Source: Larus michahellis
Taxonomy: Eukaryota; Chordata; Aves; Charadriiformes; Laridae
Assembly (NCBI RefSeq): GCF_964199755.1
Contig: NC_133896.1
Coordinates: 65,389,142 to 65,453,141, forward strand
Reading direction: 5' to 3'
Length of the DNA: 64,000 nucleotides
Shown: positions 25,201 through 38,344 of the stretch, in pieces
How the letters are laid out: each line of letters starts with the position of its first letter
Position numbering within the stretch: the first letter of the stretch is position 1
Program-made: the position numbers and the translations under genes
Notes under the pieces: model-generated
Seen by the model: only the letters and a program-made list of their open reading frames with translations
What the model was told of the DNA's origin: nothing
Database searches by the model: none

Positions 25201-27217
25201 ATCTAATTATTCATCTGTTTAAAACTGAGCATGCCATGAGCTCTTTCAGTGCAGCAGGTCCTCCTTAGCTGTCACAGACGCCGTAGTTATGCTTTTCTTG
25301 CTGTTACTGTTTTCTCAGCAGCTACAATCACACTCTGTAAGAGGCCAATATTTTAACATACCAGGCAGCCTGGGTCTTCAGGGGTTTTGAGTGTGGCTCT
25401 CCAGTGTATCTGGATGCTGGCTGTGCTTTGCTAGGAAATCATCACCCAGTGTAGGTTTCGCCTTGCTAACTTCAGCCATCTACAAGGCTTAGCTCTTCAT
25501 TTTTATCGATGTCCCTTAGAGTTAGCACAGAGAAACAGGAATGTCTAAACAATGACCCATGTGCTTGATTTTAGACATGCACCTGAGAATGAGTGGAAGT
25601 TTCTATTTCTTTCCGGTGATCATAAAGTCAGTTTTGGGGATGAGTTCATATGGTAGATACTAAGATTCCCATCATGACCGGTCTGGCCAAGGAAGCTGGC
25701 ATATCAGGAGAGACATAAACAGAAATGCAGGCACCCACAAATGTCCAAGTTCAGAAGATACCCAAACCTTTTAGGAGGCTCAGGTACCTTGAACTATCCA
25801 GAAACCCCACCGCTTTACCATGGATGTTGCCGCATAGTACACATCCCTACATTTGGCTATAGGTGAACAAGTTTCTGCAACCACGAATCCAGAAGGCTTC
25901 AGTACATTCTGCATAGAGTCCTTTGCATGGATTGAATCCGAGTGAGCAAGCAAGTTACAAAAATGTTAAACAGATTAAATCTAGATTCAGCAGAGATACA
26001 TGATTTGTGTGTGCAGTCACTGGATCCATAAATACTAGGTACACAGCCCTAGGCTGCTGCCCTTTTGAAACAAAGGTTTTAATGAGTACATCCAGTTAAC
26101 TTCTGCACCAGACATATAAATACCTAAAATGGGAAATAAATCACAGCTACTAAAGTATTCCCTTCCTCATAAATCAGTGTATTCCTAGTAAGCAGTTCAC
26201 ACATCACGGATTCTTCACATCCACCCACATGTATTTTATTTCTATTTAAGCTGAAATAAGAATCTGAGATCTCAAAATGCTTTCTCCCACTGACAGATAA
26301 ATAATGGGACAGAGCCAAGAAGTCTGTTTTTGGAAATTGTTATTAGAGCACAAACCTCCGTTCTGTTCACATAGTGCTCATAACATGACACTAGAAAGGT
26401 CTGGGTCCCCAGGTAGCACTGCAAAGTACCTCGTCACTGACGGTACTCATCATAGCCAAACTAGGAAGAAAACCAAATTTTTTTGGATTGAACAGATCAG
26501 CAGTGTTCCTCTATAAAAGGGGTCCTGGCCAAAGGAATTGGGCATCTAGATAGTATTTTAGCCTTTAATGTTTCTTCTGTAAATGTCATTTATTGTCTTA
26601 ATATCAGTACACGTGGCTTTATGTATGACTGTTGTTTGAATGGACGCAAATTACGAAGTGGCTGAAATTGCTTTGTATTGGAGACTTGCCTGCTTTATTA
26701 TTAAAAGACTCCCTGGAATTTTTAATTGCCAAAGAATAAAGCAACAATATTTTCAGATTTCCTTCAAAAACTTATAATTCCAAGGACTCACTGGAGCTGA
26801 CCATGAGAGAAAATTCTCCTTTTACAATTACAGGTTGGTATCTCTGACTTGGGCAATCCCTTGACATGTGCTATACTGGTTTTGTATTATTCGTATTCCT
26901 TGATTTAATCAGGTCAAACAACCCTGCAGAAACTCAAGTATAGGACACAATTATTTCTATAAAATTAGTCATCACAAAAGATACAAAGTTAATTGAGTCA
27001 CATGAGATCAGTTGTTCATAAATTCATATCAATTGACCTTAATTACACTACTTTTGCTTAAATTTGTTATGAGACGGTTCCATTACTTTTCAATGACACT
27101 ATATCAAATTGACTATAATGAGCCACTTATCCCCTTTACTGCTTTTAGATTTTGGCATCAGCTTCAAAAACCTCTAGAACATCCCCTGTATTTCAATGTA
27201 GTTAAATCAGTGCTCTC

Positions 27218-27351
27218 TGTCATGGTTTAATCCCAGTAGACAGCTCAGTATCACTCAGTTCTTGTGCCTACTCACTGGCGGGGCAGTGTGAGGAGCAGAA
27301 AAGGCCTTGATGCTGCGTAAGCGCTGCTCAGCAATAACTAAAATGTTGTTA
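27218..27351 (+). mobile_element. Avian endogenous-retrovirus LTR remnant, internally deleted
   Basis: The piece opens TGTCATGGTTTAATCCCAG, the start of a common avian LTR family. It then jumps to the later part: CTTGTGCCTACTCACTGGCG, GGGGCAGTGTGAGGAGCAGA and AAAGGCCTTGATGCTGCG. The full-length LTR of this type is several hundred bases by my recollection, so most of the middle is missing, and the 3' end is lost after about AACTAAAATGTTG. No retroviral coding sequence or partner LTR was seen nearby. It is a decayed solo LTR. Confidence 0.75.
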
Positions 27352-29219
27352 AGCAGAGATAGGTTTGCACTTCAGAGCAGCAAGTTTAGGTTCCTTTGAT
27401 AACTCCTGATTTGTGTTAGATTTTGAGTTTATTTTAACCATTCCATGTGCATCCAGCTGTTGAGAGACAGATTTGATGACAATATAGGGACTGAATTTTG
27501 CTTACGGTTGGCTATATAGTACATGCAGAAAAACTGAAATTTCAGTTACGGTTGTTGTTATAAAATAGGATGCAAAATCAGAACCTGTGTGTGCCTAAGG
27601 CTCTGCTTTATGAACACCTTGGCAAGCGAACACATTTAGTTCAAAACTAAGACTAATAATATTATCAGGCTAATCAGTAAGCAAAATATGATTCCATTAA
27701 ATAAAATGTGAAGTGTGAGGGAAGCGCTTTTGCTTTGGTTCTGTTATTATTTTGGAACCAATTATGTTGCAATTAGACTAATTTAGATGATCTATACAGT
27801 TATGAACACATTTCTGTGTTAAAAAAATCAAATTGACAAGGAAACAGAAGGAGGAGTTTATGTTAGCTGACTTCACTGTGTTGTTCTTTACACAGTTACT
27901 AATAAAATTTGTTTCAGATCTCTAACCATGTGTTTTTTTCTCACATTGGCCATTCACACTTTCAAAACTACCTATATATTATAGAAGAAGCTCATGTTGT
28001 CAATTCATCTGACTGATGAATGCAACCAGCCCATGAATCTGTTAATAAAATAATTTATTTCAGTTGAAACCAGGACATAATGATTTCTGTTTCAATAGCA
28101 GTCACTCTCTTTCATTTTTAAAAGCATAACATCTGTTTTCCTAATGATCTGTAAAAAATAAAATGGAAATTGTTTGGTTTTGAAATATAAATTGAGCCCT
28201 TAAGTATTTCTATTTCAAGCAGACCCGGTTGCTGTTTGCAATAAATCTGTCCCTTTTAGGAGCACTGCTGATTGGTCCCCTGACTTATTAACTCATTTTA
28301 GGATCTCTCCTATGTTATGGAAAATGTTAGAAAACAAATTAAGGGATAATATATGGCACAGGCCTGTTGATAGCAAATGTAAGACTGTCAAACAAACAGT
28401 CTCATTCAGATTCTTAGTTTGTTATAAACTAAGTAAGAACAAAGGGATATGGAAACAATTTGTTCAGTCTTTACTATTAAGGAAGTGTGGGAGGTTATTT
28501 TGCAGAATGAAACTGAAGAAGTAAGAAGAGAGCAGGAATAATTGATATTAAAAGGAGTTAGAAAAAGAGATTACTTAATCAGAGGTATTTGTATTCTGCA
28601 AAACTCTTTCCATTAGGTTTTCCCCTGAAAAAAAAAGAACTGCTATTTTGGTGTATCTCTCACCATTACTTTCAACCGAGGAAGGCAGGAGCACTTTGCT
28701 AAAATATTTTGGTTTGATCCAATCTTTATAGAATGAACAGGAAACAATGGAATGGTAAAAATAACAGGTTTAGTGTGTGGTCAGATATTATTGTCTAATA
28801 TATATGTTTTAAGCATATACCATTGAATTTCTGACTGTAGTTAACATGCAAAAATAAAAAGGGTCAAACCCTTTCCTCTACACATGGCTCTTCTGGGAAA
28901 TTTCCAGCAAGAAACAAACTATTCGGTTGCTGCCTCCCTTGTATGTTATATTCTCTTCCCCATGTTATTAAATGGATCCTGAGTCTAAGACTGTTGTAAA
29001 ACAATTATTGTGGCAGTGGTTCTAGAGAAAAAAAAAAAAGATGAAGTAACATTTAAAATTTTATCGCTGTACTTGAAAAATATCTCATAAAATATGCAGC
29101 AGCATCTCTTTCACTTTCAATATTTAGACGACTTCTGAAAGACCTTATTAAATCTTTAAAAGATTTGTGAGATAGCGACTTCGGCTGAAACAGCTTACAG
29201 GAATGTGCGTGATCAGCCA

Positions 29220-29315
29220 CATTCCAGCACCGATCTGCCTTATAATCTCTGCCAGGGCACTTAACTTCTTTGAACTACTTTCTCCCCATCCCTGATGCAG
29301 AGATAAAATACCATA
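29220..29315 (+). repeat. MIR-type SINE relic
   Basis: CAGGGCACTTAACTTCTTTG, AACTACTTTCTCCCCATCCC, then GATGCAGAGATAAAATACC correspond in order to the MIR core (acttaac-ctct ... ctcatctgtaaaatgggg-ataata). The preceding ATTCCAGCACCGATCTGCC fits the earlier 'ggctctgcc' box. Confidence 0.65.
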
Positions 29316-30434
29316 AAATCCAGAGAAGAAAGGTTCTCAGACACAGTGTTTACCAGATTGTTCCTTCTTAAGGTGGAGATGTGCTTCATTCTTGGGGAAA
29401 TCTGAGTGCTCTGGGGACCAAAGCCATCCACTCCTTAGTCTGTAGGGAATGCAGGGAAGTAGCTGGGAACTCCACAGCAACTCACAGGCTTTTACATGAC
29501 GGATATTTTGGCTCAAACCCACAGCACAGAATTCCATAAAAATGAGCTAACCATGTCAGAGTGAGGCAGAGGCAAGCTGTGGTGCTCCTGTTTCTTTCAT
29601 GCTTAGAGATGAGGATGTCCAAGCTAGCTCTTGGAGTGCTTGTGTTGCCTTCATTAGTACAGCCGTGGACATAGGTCTGTATTTATGTATTAACTGGGAC
29701 CTTTCTAAAGATAACTCATAAGCATCTTCAGATTCTCCAGGTTTTGCCCTGCGATGGCTCCACCCTTGTCTCTGTCCCACAGCTTCCGTTTTGAGGTGTT
29801 GCGTACTGCCACACAGAACAGGCTCTCCACAGTCCACCACACCATCCAGACAAAACATTTGGAACAATTTAGATCATTTTGGATCTGGTGCTTGTTTACT
29901 GGTTTGCCCTAAATGGATTATGTATCCCAAAGCTTACTGGAATTTAAACAGAATTCTTTAAAAATGACCATAAAATAATGTGACATTTCTCTTATCCTTT
30001 ATCAGGTACTAGATTTTCTCCCTTAGGGCTTCCTGCTCCGGTGAGGCATTTTAAGTAATCCCTTTAAGGATTATTTTGTGTTAGTGCATTTCAACAGGAA
30101 AGGTGACCCCACTAAAGTCCACAGATGTCTGTAAGTGTGTAAAATTTCCTAAGTATTATACCTCTATAGATGGTATTTTTGTGCATAATATAAAAGAGTA
30201 AGTGTTTTGAGTCTGCAAGAGTTAAATTTATGACGGGATTATCATCACAAAAAGTGATTTTCTGCCTGTTCATAGATTCTGAGAGACATTTCCTTTTCAA
30301 TTCATTCTTTTCCTGGGAAATATCCTTTCAAAGGAAACAAGAAACAAATATTTTCCAAAGTCTTATTATTGTTTTTGTTATGGGTTTTGTTACAATAATA
30401 ATTGTTGCTGTAATGATAATATTATTAATATTGA

Positions 30435-30474
30435 TAGTAGTAGTAGTAGTCGTCGTCGTCGTCGTTGTCGTAGT
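30435..30474. repeat. Compound trinucleotide microsatellite (TAG)n then (TCG)n
   Basis: Four to five TAG units pass into a CpG-containing run (GTCGTCGTCGTCGTCGTTGT) and end with CGTAGTAAC. It is flanked upstream by ATT/AAT-rich triplets. Its + strand translation is a poly-valine run, which accounts for an apparent membrane-like open frame around 30230-30679 that is not a gene. Confidence 0.9.
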
Positions 30475-32693
30475 AACAATAGCAATAACAAGGACTTACC
30501 CTCCCACATGTTTTTTGTTGCCCCATCATTTGAAAAAAGCAACCCTTTGCATTTTGGCTAACACTTCTGCTACTGTGAGGACTCACTTAGTACATACCCA
30601 GATAATGCAAAAAGTGAGCAGATTTCATTACCCTTCTGTAAGATTGCACATACAGTATATATACAAAAATTCTAGATGACAAGGCATTGAAATCAAAGCA
30701 GCTTGAGACCTTGAGATGCAGATGTCTTTCTTTAGTCACACAGAATTCTTTTGCATTGCATAGCTTCTGCATGTGCCAAGAAGCCCTGAAAAAGTTTCCC
30801 TTTTCTTTCTGTAGGAACACCTCAGGAGACATAGAGTCCTCCAGTGCTCCTGGTGGGAACAGAGTTGCACAGCATTGCACCAGGGACTGGGAAGAATTTC
30901 TTGAGGAAGATAGTTCTGGCAAGAATAGGATCTCAGGTTAAGACAAGCCATGCCACAGAGATACTGGCCATAACTATGTGAAAAGCAGCTAGAAAAGGAC
31001 TCCTTTGGGAATGGTTTTGGCATCGGTCTCAGTCTGTTTTGGTGGTGCTATCAGTTAAAGTCCCAGAAGACGGAGGAGCAGACCAGATTACTAAGAAATG
31101 TGTCAGGCAAGGCAGTACTTTATGACATTAAGATGTTTGTGGCCATACCGGCACAAGTATTTAGGTGTATTGATAGAACAGACACAGCCCTCATGTTTTA
31201 CAGAAGCAGGTGCCTTCCAGACCACTCTTTCTTCACTTGAGCTGAGCCCATGGTCTGTGTCTGTCTCAGGTTACAAAAGCATGGCCTTGTTGATCTCCAT
31301 ACTGTTACACCTGGTCAAGGTGGATCAGCTCCCTGATGGGTCCTTGGAATTTCAAGGAAGTTTCAGCAAGCTGTGATTATCCAGACTGCATTTGAAATAC
31401 TGATATCGAGTCAATCCCTTAAGGGAGAACATTTTGCCGTTAGCTCAACATCACATTGTGCCACCACTGCCTGCCAGAAACAGAGTATCCAGCTAGGTCA
31501 CCTAGTAATCCATAATTACTCTGATAAAATATGTGATTTGGGACAGCAGGGAATGTATAGCATCCCCCATTATTTGGATTAGGTTGATGACACTTATGTT
31601 CCTGTCAGCTGGAGGAAAAATGTTTGTTGGCTGTGTTTAAACTGTCTAGCATTGCAGAAGATGTGGGCATCATCCATTTGGCCACTGTGGTCAGTGATGG
31701 GTGTTCATGAACTTGCATTTGTGATCAGCAAAAACTTGCACAATGGGATATTGCTCTTTCTTTCACACATACCTTCTTACACAGCCAAGGACTCATTCAG
31801 GTGGGTACCAGGTGGGCATATGAATCCTATTTACCACGCTGCACGGGTGGCTGTGCTGAGATCACCTGCAACCAGATAGCAGGTCCCAGGAGCTGCAATA
31901 TGTAAAAGGGAAGGGGAAAACAACTGGGGACAACAGCAGTTCAATTTGCTCCTAAAAACCCACAGGTCTGTCAGAGTTCTGAAGCACCCCCAAGGGGTAA
32001 TCCAAACCATGTTTCCTGCATTCAAACCTCTCTAGAGTTTTGTTGGTGAAGGAAATGCAAAGCATTGCAGAATGTTCAAATCAATGCCCCTGCACTGGAA
32101 ATGTGCCTGAGTCGGGGTTGCCAGAATGAGCCAGCTGAAGCCTAGTGTCCTCTCCTGTGGGAAGAACTGAGCACAGCTTGGAGTTTGGCGGGGAGGCTGA
32201 TGCCACCCGTCTTTATTAAGTTTTAATTTAATCTTCTCCCTGTTTCCTGAGTGCCCTAGCTGGTTAAGCTCCCTCCTTTGTAAGTTTAATTTCCTGCTTC
32301 AGAGCAGCCTGCAGGACAAGAAGTCCATTTAGGTTCATCCTTCCAAATGCATGTGAGCTTTCCAGGGCTGCCACAATCTCCGCCAGTAAAATAAACACAT
32401 CCCGTTTGCTTGTATAATGCTGAACTTCGATAGCACTACTTTAATGTATACAGCTAAAAATCTACTCTTTTCAGCAAGGCTGGTTAGTGAATTTTAAAAT
32501 TATTCTATAAAAGCCACACATGAAGAATTTCTAAGTCCCTTCCATTTTGCGCAATTCCAGAACAGCTTCTTGTCTCTGAAAATGTATATTTTAAACTAAT
32601 TTCAACTTTGTTATCAAAACTATTAGTTTATTATTTTTAAAAAAAAGTTTTCAGTGCAAAATTGACAAGAAGATCAAAATTTTGATGGTATCT

Positions 32694-32723
32694 TTGAAAA
32701 TTACTTCATTGAAAATTACTTCA
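32694..32723. repeat. Perfect 15-bp tandem duplication
   Basis: TTGAAAATTACTTCA occurs twice, at 32694-32708 and 32709-32723, directly adjacent and without mismatch. Confidence 0.95.
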
Positions 32724-35700
32724 GTGTTTTGTTATAAATATCTCAAATATTTCACTGGCATGTTTTCTTTATCACAAAGTTTCATTTATAACTAAAAAGG
32801 GGAGTTTTCCCTCCCTTTTTTGGTAGAAGTTACTCCGACATGTCTGAACTTTCTGTACAGGGCACTGTCTTTTTATACAGATTTCAAAAGAGAAAAAGAT
32901 CCTAATCTAAAGTCCTGCTTCAAGCTCAGTGGGAGAAAGGCTCCCTCCTGTGGAATGTGAGGCTTCCATGACTTTTCACTTACACATTAAAAATTCCCTA
33001 TGAAAGTAAGCCATGCTTTATTTAGTTATAAATTAGTTACATTTTTGAGGCAATCAAGAAAGTAGGATAGCCAGACAAAAAGCTATTATCAAAAGCCTTG
33101 AGATTAAAAATCTGGGCATTATACTTTCAGTGAAATTTCAACAGAATCCCTTGCTGAATTTAGTTCCATGGAGCTTAAATTTCTCCCTTTATTTGAAAAG
33201 ACTGGTCAAGAAACCTTACTAAAGGATGCTGCTTTCAAATTTTCTAAGAGAATGTCAAGCATATTTGAAGAAACTCATGAAAAAGAGAGTGATGCGAGAA
33301 TTCCCAGTTCAGAATATTTCCCATTTAAGAAGGACACCATTCAACAATTATGAAGCCAAATAGCTCAAGAATAAATCAGAAAGCTCCCCTGATGGCTTCC
33401 TCTCTTTGTTCATCTTTCCTGTTTAAAAAAAATGCAAACAAATAGACTTTGTGTATTTGGAGATCTGCAAAAAATGTTTCTTATCATTAAACAAAAATGA
33501 ATGATGTTCACTTTAGTTAATATTTTCCCATTTCTTCTCAGGGAAAGGAATACAAGCCTCTTGCTTAAATATCAAATAAGTAGTAGTTCTTAGGTATATA
33601 TCTAAAAGATGATATTAAATACTTTTTACCTTGTTATCAAAATTCTATAGATCAAAATGCATATTCAACATCATCTCAGGATTAATTTTTTCCTTTTATC
33701 CTCACAGGCTTTAAAAATGCTTGACGCATTCGTAGGGCAGTAGGACATTCATTGAAGGAAATAAAATAGTGTTGATTTAATACCATTAAAGAAATGTTAA
33801 AACTATGCTGCATTTTTAATTACATTTTGCTTTTGGGTCCTTTTTAATGAATGGTATGTATGCAATATCATTGCTACATTTCCAATGCTCCATTTCTTGC
33901 CGTGCATCACATTTTTAAAGAGCCTAGTGTGTTCTGGTTGTATAAGATAATCAGAAAATTCAATCAAGGAGAAATATTTGTCTGAGTTTTTGATTAGTCT
34001 CATTAGATTTTTTTGTGTTGCGTAGCAACATTACCTAGATATTAAAATATACAAAAAACCAATATGTTACATCCATTATACTGTTTAAATTTTTAACAAC
34101 CTATTTCAGCTTACATGAGCAAATTCCTGTGCATTTTATCCAAGATATATAGGAGCTACCACAATGAGGATAAGCAAAACACTTCTTTAATTTTAGCATG
34201 GATATCTATTAGGCTTGCAGGAATATAATTTATAAATAATTATAGACAATAGGCATTTCAGTTACAGAACTCTTGTAAAGAATTGGTTTAGCAACTTGAA
34301 ATAAATATATTATGCAGGATCTCACTTTTGAAAGTTGATTATTTGCTTTCATTGTCAGGCCAATTGATGTTTCTGAATGGGTTAGTCCTATTCAGAGGTT
34401 ATTGGTTTACAGAGCCAACACTCCCCTGGATAATAAAGATAAAGTTCGGTTTCTGTTCTCAGTGGCTATGTTCCATTAATTTCATCACTGGTGCATAGTA
34501 GACACTGGCCAATTTGTTCTTTAAATTATTGTATTACTTCTTAATAAAGTAATCATAGTGTACGTTTTGTCTCTTAACTAGAATGAATGAGAAACGTATG
34601 TGGAGAGAAGGGTCGCCTCAGCTCTGTTCTTCCCCTGAGCATTGCTGTGCTGCTAGTCCCGGATCAGCTGATCCAACACTTACATTGTTCTTTTCCTTCT
34701 CCCCAGAACAATTTTTAAAAACACAGCTCCATCCACTTAGACATCAACTTTGATGTCAGTCTCTTATTGCAGGTTGAGGTTGATGGGTGTATTAGCAGAT
34801 TTTTTTATAATTCTTTGAAGCTTTTAATTTCTATATGTCACCTCTGATTGTAAGATGAAAAAAAACCCCTATATTTTACTGAGATAGAAACGCTTATTTT
34901 TATTTTCCAGATAAAGTGCTGAACCTGTTCCATTTAGGCAAACCAAACCACATTTTTTAAAAAATTCGCATTTTTAATTAAATATATAATATGCATTTAT
35001 AAATAGGTATAAACAAACAGTTCTATTAGTATGAGAGAACAGCTTCCTTACATGAAAGATACTGAACCTATGCCCGTTGATTTCAATATGCTCAAACCCT
35101 GTTCAAATGATAAATTTCTCAACTGAACAAATATTTCTGATGTGCACAGCATAAGGCAGTGGTACGTATATGCGTTTATAAAATGATTATCGTAATACTA
35201 TTCAAAGAAAGGACAGTGGCATAAGCTAAATGTGTATTCACAACACAGCTAGCTCCTCAGCTTAAATTCCATCTTCACATGGTAAAGTGGCAAATTATCT
35301 CTATCTTGATCAAAATGGCTCTCAAAAGTCTCAGTAATTACATACAACATAAGTAATTTCATTTTAGAAACTATACAAGAAGGAAGATGAGCATCCACAT
35401 ATTAAAATCCAATACTGCAAAATCAGATGCAGCTGTAAAATTAGAGCTCAAGTAAATAATCTGCTCAGTGTAGCAGGTCTGACTGCAAGCGTAATTACTC
35501 CTCTTGTAATTAATTTTAATTAGGTGAGATGAAAATACGTAGACCAGTTTAGTAAACAAATCTTAATAAACTTAATCAAGAATGCCATTGCATCAAAATC
35601 ACCTGATTACACTTTCTTTTCTGCTATTAGGTATTTACATTCATCTATTGTCTCTTAAAATATGTGTATTTAATCGACTTTCTGCAAGAATAAGAGCGTT

Positions 35701-35869
35701 TATGACATAGACATAAATTTTTTCCATTAAAATTACTATGTGCATTTCCCCATGCCTTGAACAGGTGGGTCAGAAATTAAATTGCAGGCAAATTATATCT
35801 TGAGATTAGCCAATATTATTTCAATTACATTTTGGAATTCGATTTGGGCACGCAGATACCTGGACTGTC

Positions 35870-36077
35870 AGAATCACAGACTCACAAAATAGTTGAGGTT
35901 GGAAGGGACCTCAGGAGATCACCTAGTCCAACCCACCGCTCAGAGCAAGGTCAACCAGAGCAGGTTGCTCAGGGCCGTATTGACACAGGTGTTACACATG
36001 TCCAAGGATGGGAGCCCCACAACATCTCCGGGCAACCTGTTCCAGTGAACGATCACCCTCACAATATTCTTTCACTG
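35870..36077 (-). mobile_element. CR1 LINE 3'-end fragment, antisense
   Basis: The fragment begins AGAATCACAGACTCACAAAA and continues GAGGTTGGAAGGGACCTCAG, CACCTAGTCCAACCC, and later CAACATCTCCGGGCAACCTG. These are reverse-complement CR1 3' end sequences. Similarity fades after the segment reading TTCCAGTGAACGATCACC, near 36077. About 208 bp remain. A 12-residue-scale open frame effect from this element explains the predicted peptide at 35832-36176. Confidence 0.9.
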
Positions 36078-36099
36078 GATACCACTGAGATACCACTGA
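36078..36099. repeat. 11-bp tandem duplication at the edge of a CR1
   Basis: GATACCACTGA occurs twice side by side immediately beyond the point where CR1 similarity fades, so it may mark the truncation point or a local slippage. Confidence 0.85.
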
Positions 36100-38277
36100 G
36101 TGATAAAAGTAGCAGCATCACAGCCTGTATCAGAGACTCTTGGTACAGGCTCAATGAAAGCCAACAGGATCTGTGAGGCCACCTTTTCCCCACTCATCCA
36201 GAGTGGGTGGGGAGGACTTCACTGCATTTGGGGCTGGAGCAGCGGAGTTGCTCTTTGCCCGTGCATCTTGGCTTCCAGACCCTCAGCTGTGCTCAAGGCA
36301 GTGTGTGTGCCACACAGACATTTCCCACTCCTTGCTGCCCAGTTGACAAAGGACACCAAAGTGAAGTCCCTCCCAACTGTATATGGCAACCTTCATTGTG
36401 CAAAGCTATTCTGGCCCCCATGCCCCATTCCTGTTTTGGTGAAATGTGCAACACCTACATGCCTTTGCTACGTTGCTGTCTAACCTGAGCTCTGGTGTCA
36501 CTGTAAAGTCTCCTCAGCTCTGGCCACACGTGGAAGCATGGCGGTCACATAAACACACCCATGCAAGCCATATTCCCCTGTGAAGCACTTTCCAATACTA
36601 CAATGCGCTCAGCTGAGGGATTTTCCTTCTGTCAAGGAGTGAAGCAGGTATTTCTGCTGCCACATGGACATCTCAAACCAGCACCTCCAAGAGTGCAGGG
36701 TGAGGATGCCCCACTCTCAATACTCCCCACTGGAGGAGTGTGGGGTGAGGGTGACGAACCCAGGGATACTTTTTCCCTTACTTTATATTAGTCTGCACCT
36801 TGTCGATGGAGCAGACGGCTACTTGTGCTCTAACAGTAGGTCACTCTTGGACCATAAAATCCATAGTGAATGAAGAACAGAAGTAGTTCAGGAATAATCC
36901 CAGAGACCATATTCATACTGGCTTGGCACACAGCAAAGGAAGGCTTGATAAAATGAAAGAGAAGATGTCTGTCTGGACTATACTTCATTTGCTTACAAAT
37001 GAGTGCTAGGCCAGTTTGCAAGTTGTACTTTTGAACTCCAGGGAGATTTGTTCAGCTCTGTTTTTCTTACTCGGGTGAGGATAAGTGCATTTGAGAAAAT
37101 GCATCACTCCTGGTATTAGCTAATACTCTGAGGCAACACAAAGCTGGATTTATTTCATCCTTGAAATTTTATATTTTCAATTTTTCTAATTGCTCATGAC
37201 AGTGGTACAATTAGGTGGTTTTAAGATCAAAACCCTTGTTTTATCACAGAAATGGTGTGGCAGACGGAACTGAAGCATAAGATAGTCCAACATTAAAATT
37301 TTATCATCTGCCTTAACCAAGGTTTAGAGGATTTTGGTTCCAAAGAAAAGACAGTAAATAAAGCTGTGATGGTCCATTGCATTTTTTTCTCTGCTGAGGC
37401 TGAGAATAAAGGTTACTTACAATGATTTGTGAAAATTATCCTGGTCAATTAAAAATTGGCCTCATGGCCTCATCTTATCTCACACAAACAGCCTAGTGCA
37501 ACAGAGCAATAAATTCCAGTCCCTGAGAGGCCAGCACTGGGGTTTGAACTGGCATTATAAATGCCTTAAATTGTTAGTCCTAGATAGTTTTGTTTTCCCC
37601 CTTCTCTTGCCTCATGAAAGTCACCACAGCTTGGAGGACACATGAATGAACAGATCTCTAACTCCTGGGTCAGCATCTGTAACAATAAAAGTGAAAGGCA
37701 TTTCTTCAGCCTTGGCCATCTCCTTGTTTTGCCCCAGATATAAGATGCTACTTCTGTAGTATTCTTCTCTGGAAGCCTGTGGTAGAAGAGCTGTGACTGA
37801 TTTTTGAACCTCAACAATGCCTATGTCACCTTTCCTAACTGTGTTTTATCTTTTTTCACCAGTACCCTTGGATAGCACATGGCAATATTTAACTGATTCC
37901 AAACCTTTAACGTAAAAAGAGAAGACTAAAAAGGGCTGTACAGAGGGATCGTGACCAGCATTCACCTGAAAAGCTGTTTTCCTTTGCTTATGAGTACATT
38001 GGTTTTTCTTCTGTATGACACGTTGAATTATATTTTTGACATAAGCATTTGCAAGTTTAGTGACATCAGCTACCCACCTGGCAATCTTAACACCATCTCC
38101 CCCTCCCCAAAGGCTCCTCCAGGATCCTCCTTTGAGATGCTTCCAATTTTAATCTTTTTTTTTTTTTAACTACTGTTAAAACCACAGTTTTGTTGACAAC
38201 CATAGCAGTACATGTGTGAGCCAAAATCTGTCACAGCCAATTGAGATTTTTCATTGGTGTGATTTTGGATTGTATGC

Positions 38278-38344
38278 TTCACTTCTTTTACTTGACAATT
38301 AGGAAGTTAATTCACTTCTTTTTACTTGACAATTAGGAAGTTAA
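38278..38344. repeat. Tandem duplication of a 33/34-bp unit
   Basis: Unit 1 (38278-38310) and unit 2 (38311-38344) both read TTCACTTCTTTT(T)ACTTGACAATTAGGAAGTTAA, differing only by one extra T in unit 2. The near-identity suggests a recent duplication or an assembly or replication artefact. Confidence 0.95.

Larger units (their letters stand above)
18621..27217. other. Intergenic, no confirmed gene
   Basis: Holds the MIR relic at 19.6 kb, the ACTC microsatellite at 21.8 kb and the old repeat at 25.1 kb. A GC-richer pocket at 23.86-24.04 kb has an open frame with an amphipathic, coiled-coil-like composition, reported under findings as a weak exon candidate. Confidence 0.65.
27352..35869. other. 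Intergenic, no gene seen apart from listed repeats
   Basis: AT-rich. Holds the MIR relic at 29.2 kb, the trinucleotide repeat at 30.4 kb and the 15-bp tandem at 32.7 kb. Apparent frames at 29556-29867 (minus) and 30587-30922 (minus) resemble no known protein. The stretch 33.4-35.8 kb is particularly AT-rich and shows nothing further. Confidence 0.7.

Noticed and set aside
30230-30679. 149-codon frame that looks like a hydrophobic membrane protein
   Set aside because: The hydrophobic run is a translated TAG/TCG and ATT/AAT microsatellite. The rest has no recognisable protein character.
35832-36176. 114-codon + strand frame
   Set aside because: It is mostly the antisense translation of a CR1 3' end.
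37500-37560. GGGGTTTGAACTGGC, considered as a tRNA or SINE B box
   Set aside because: It lacks the A box and a foldable cloverleaf, and the surrounding bases do not fit MIR.
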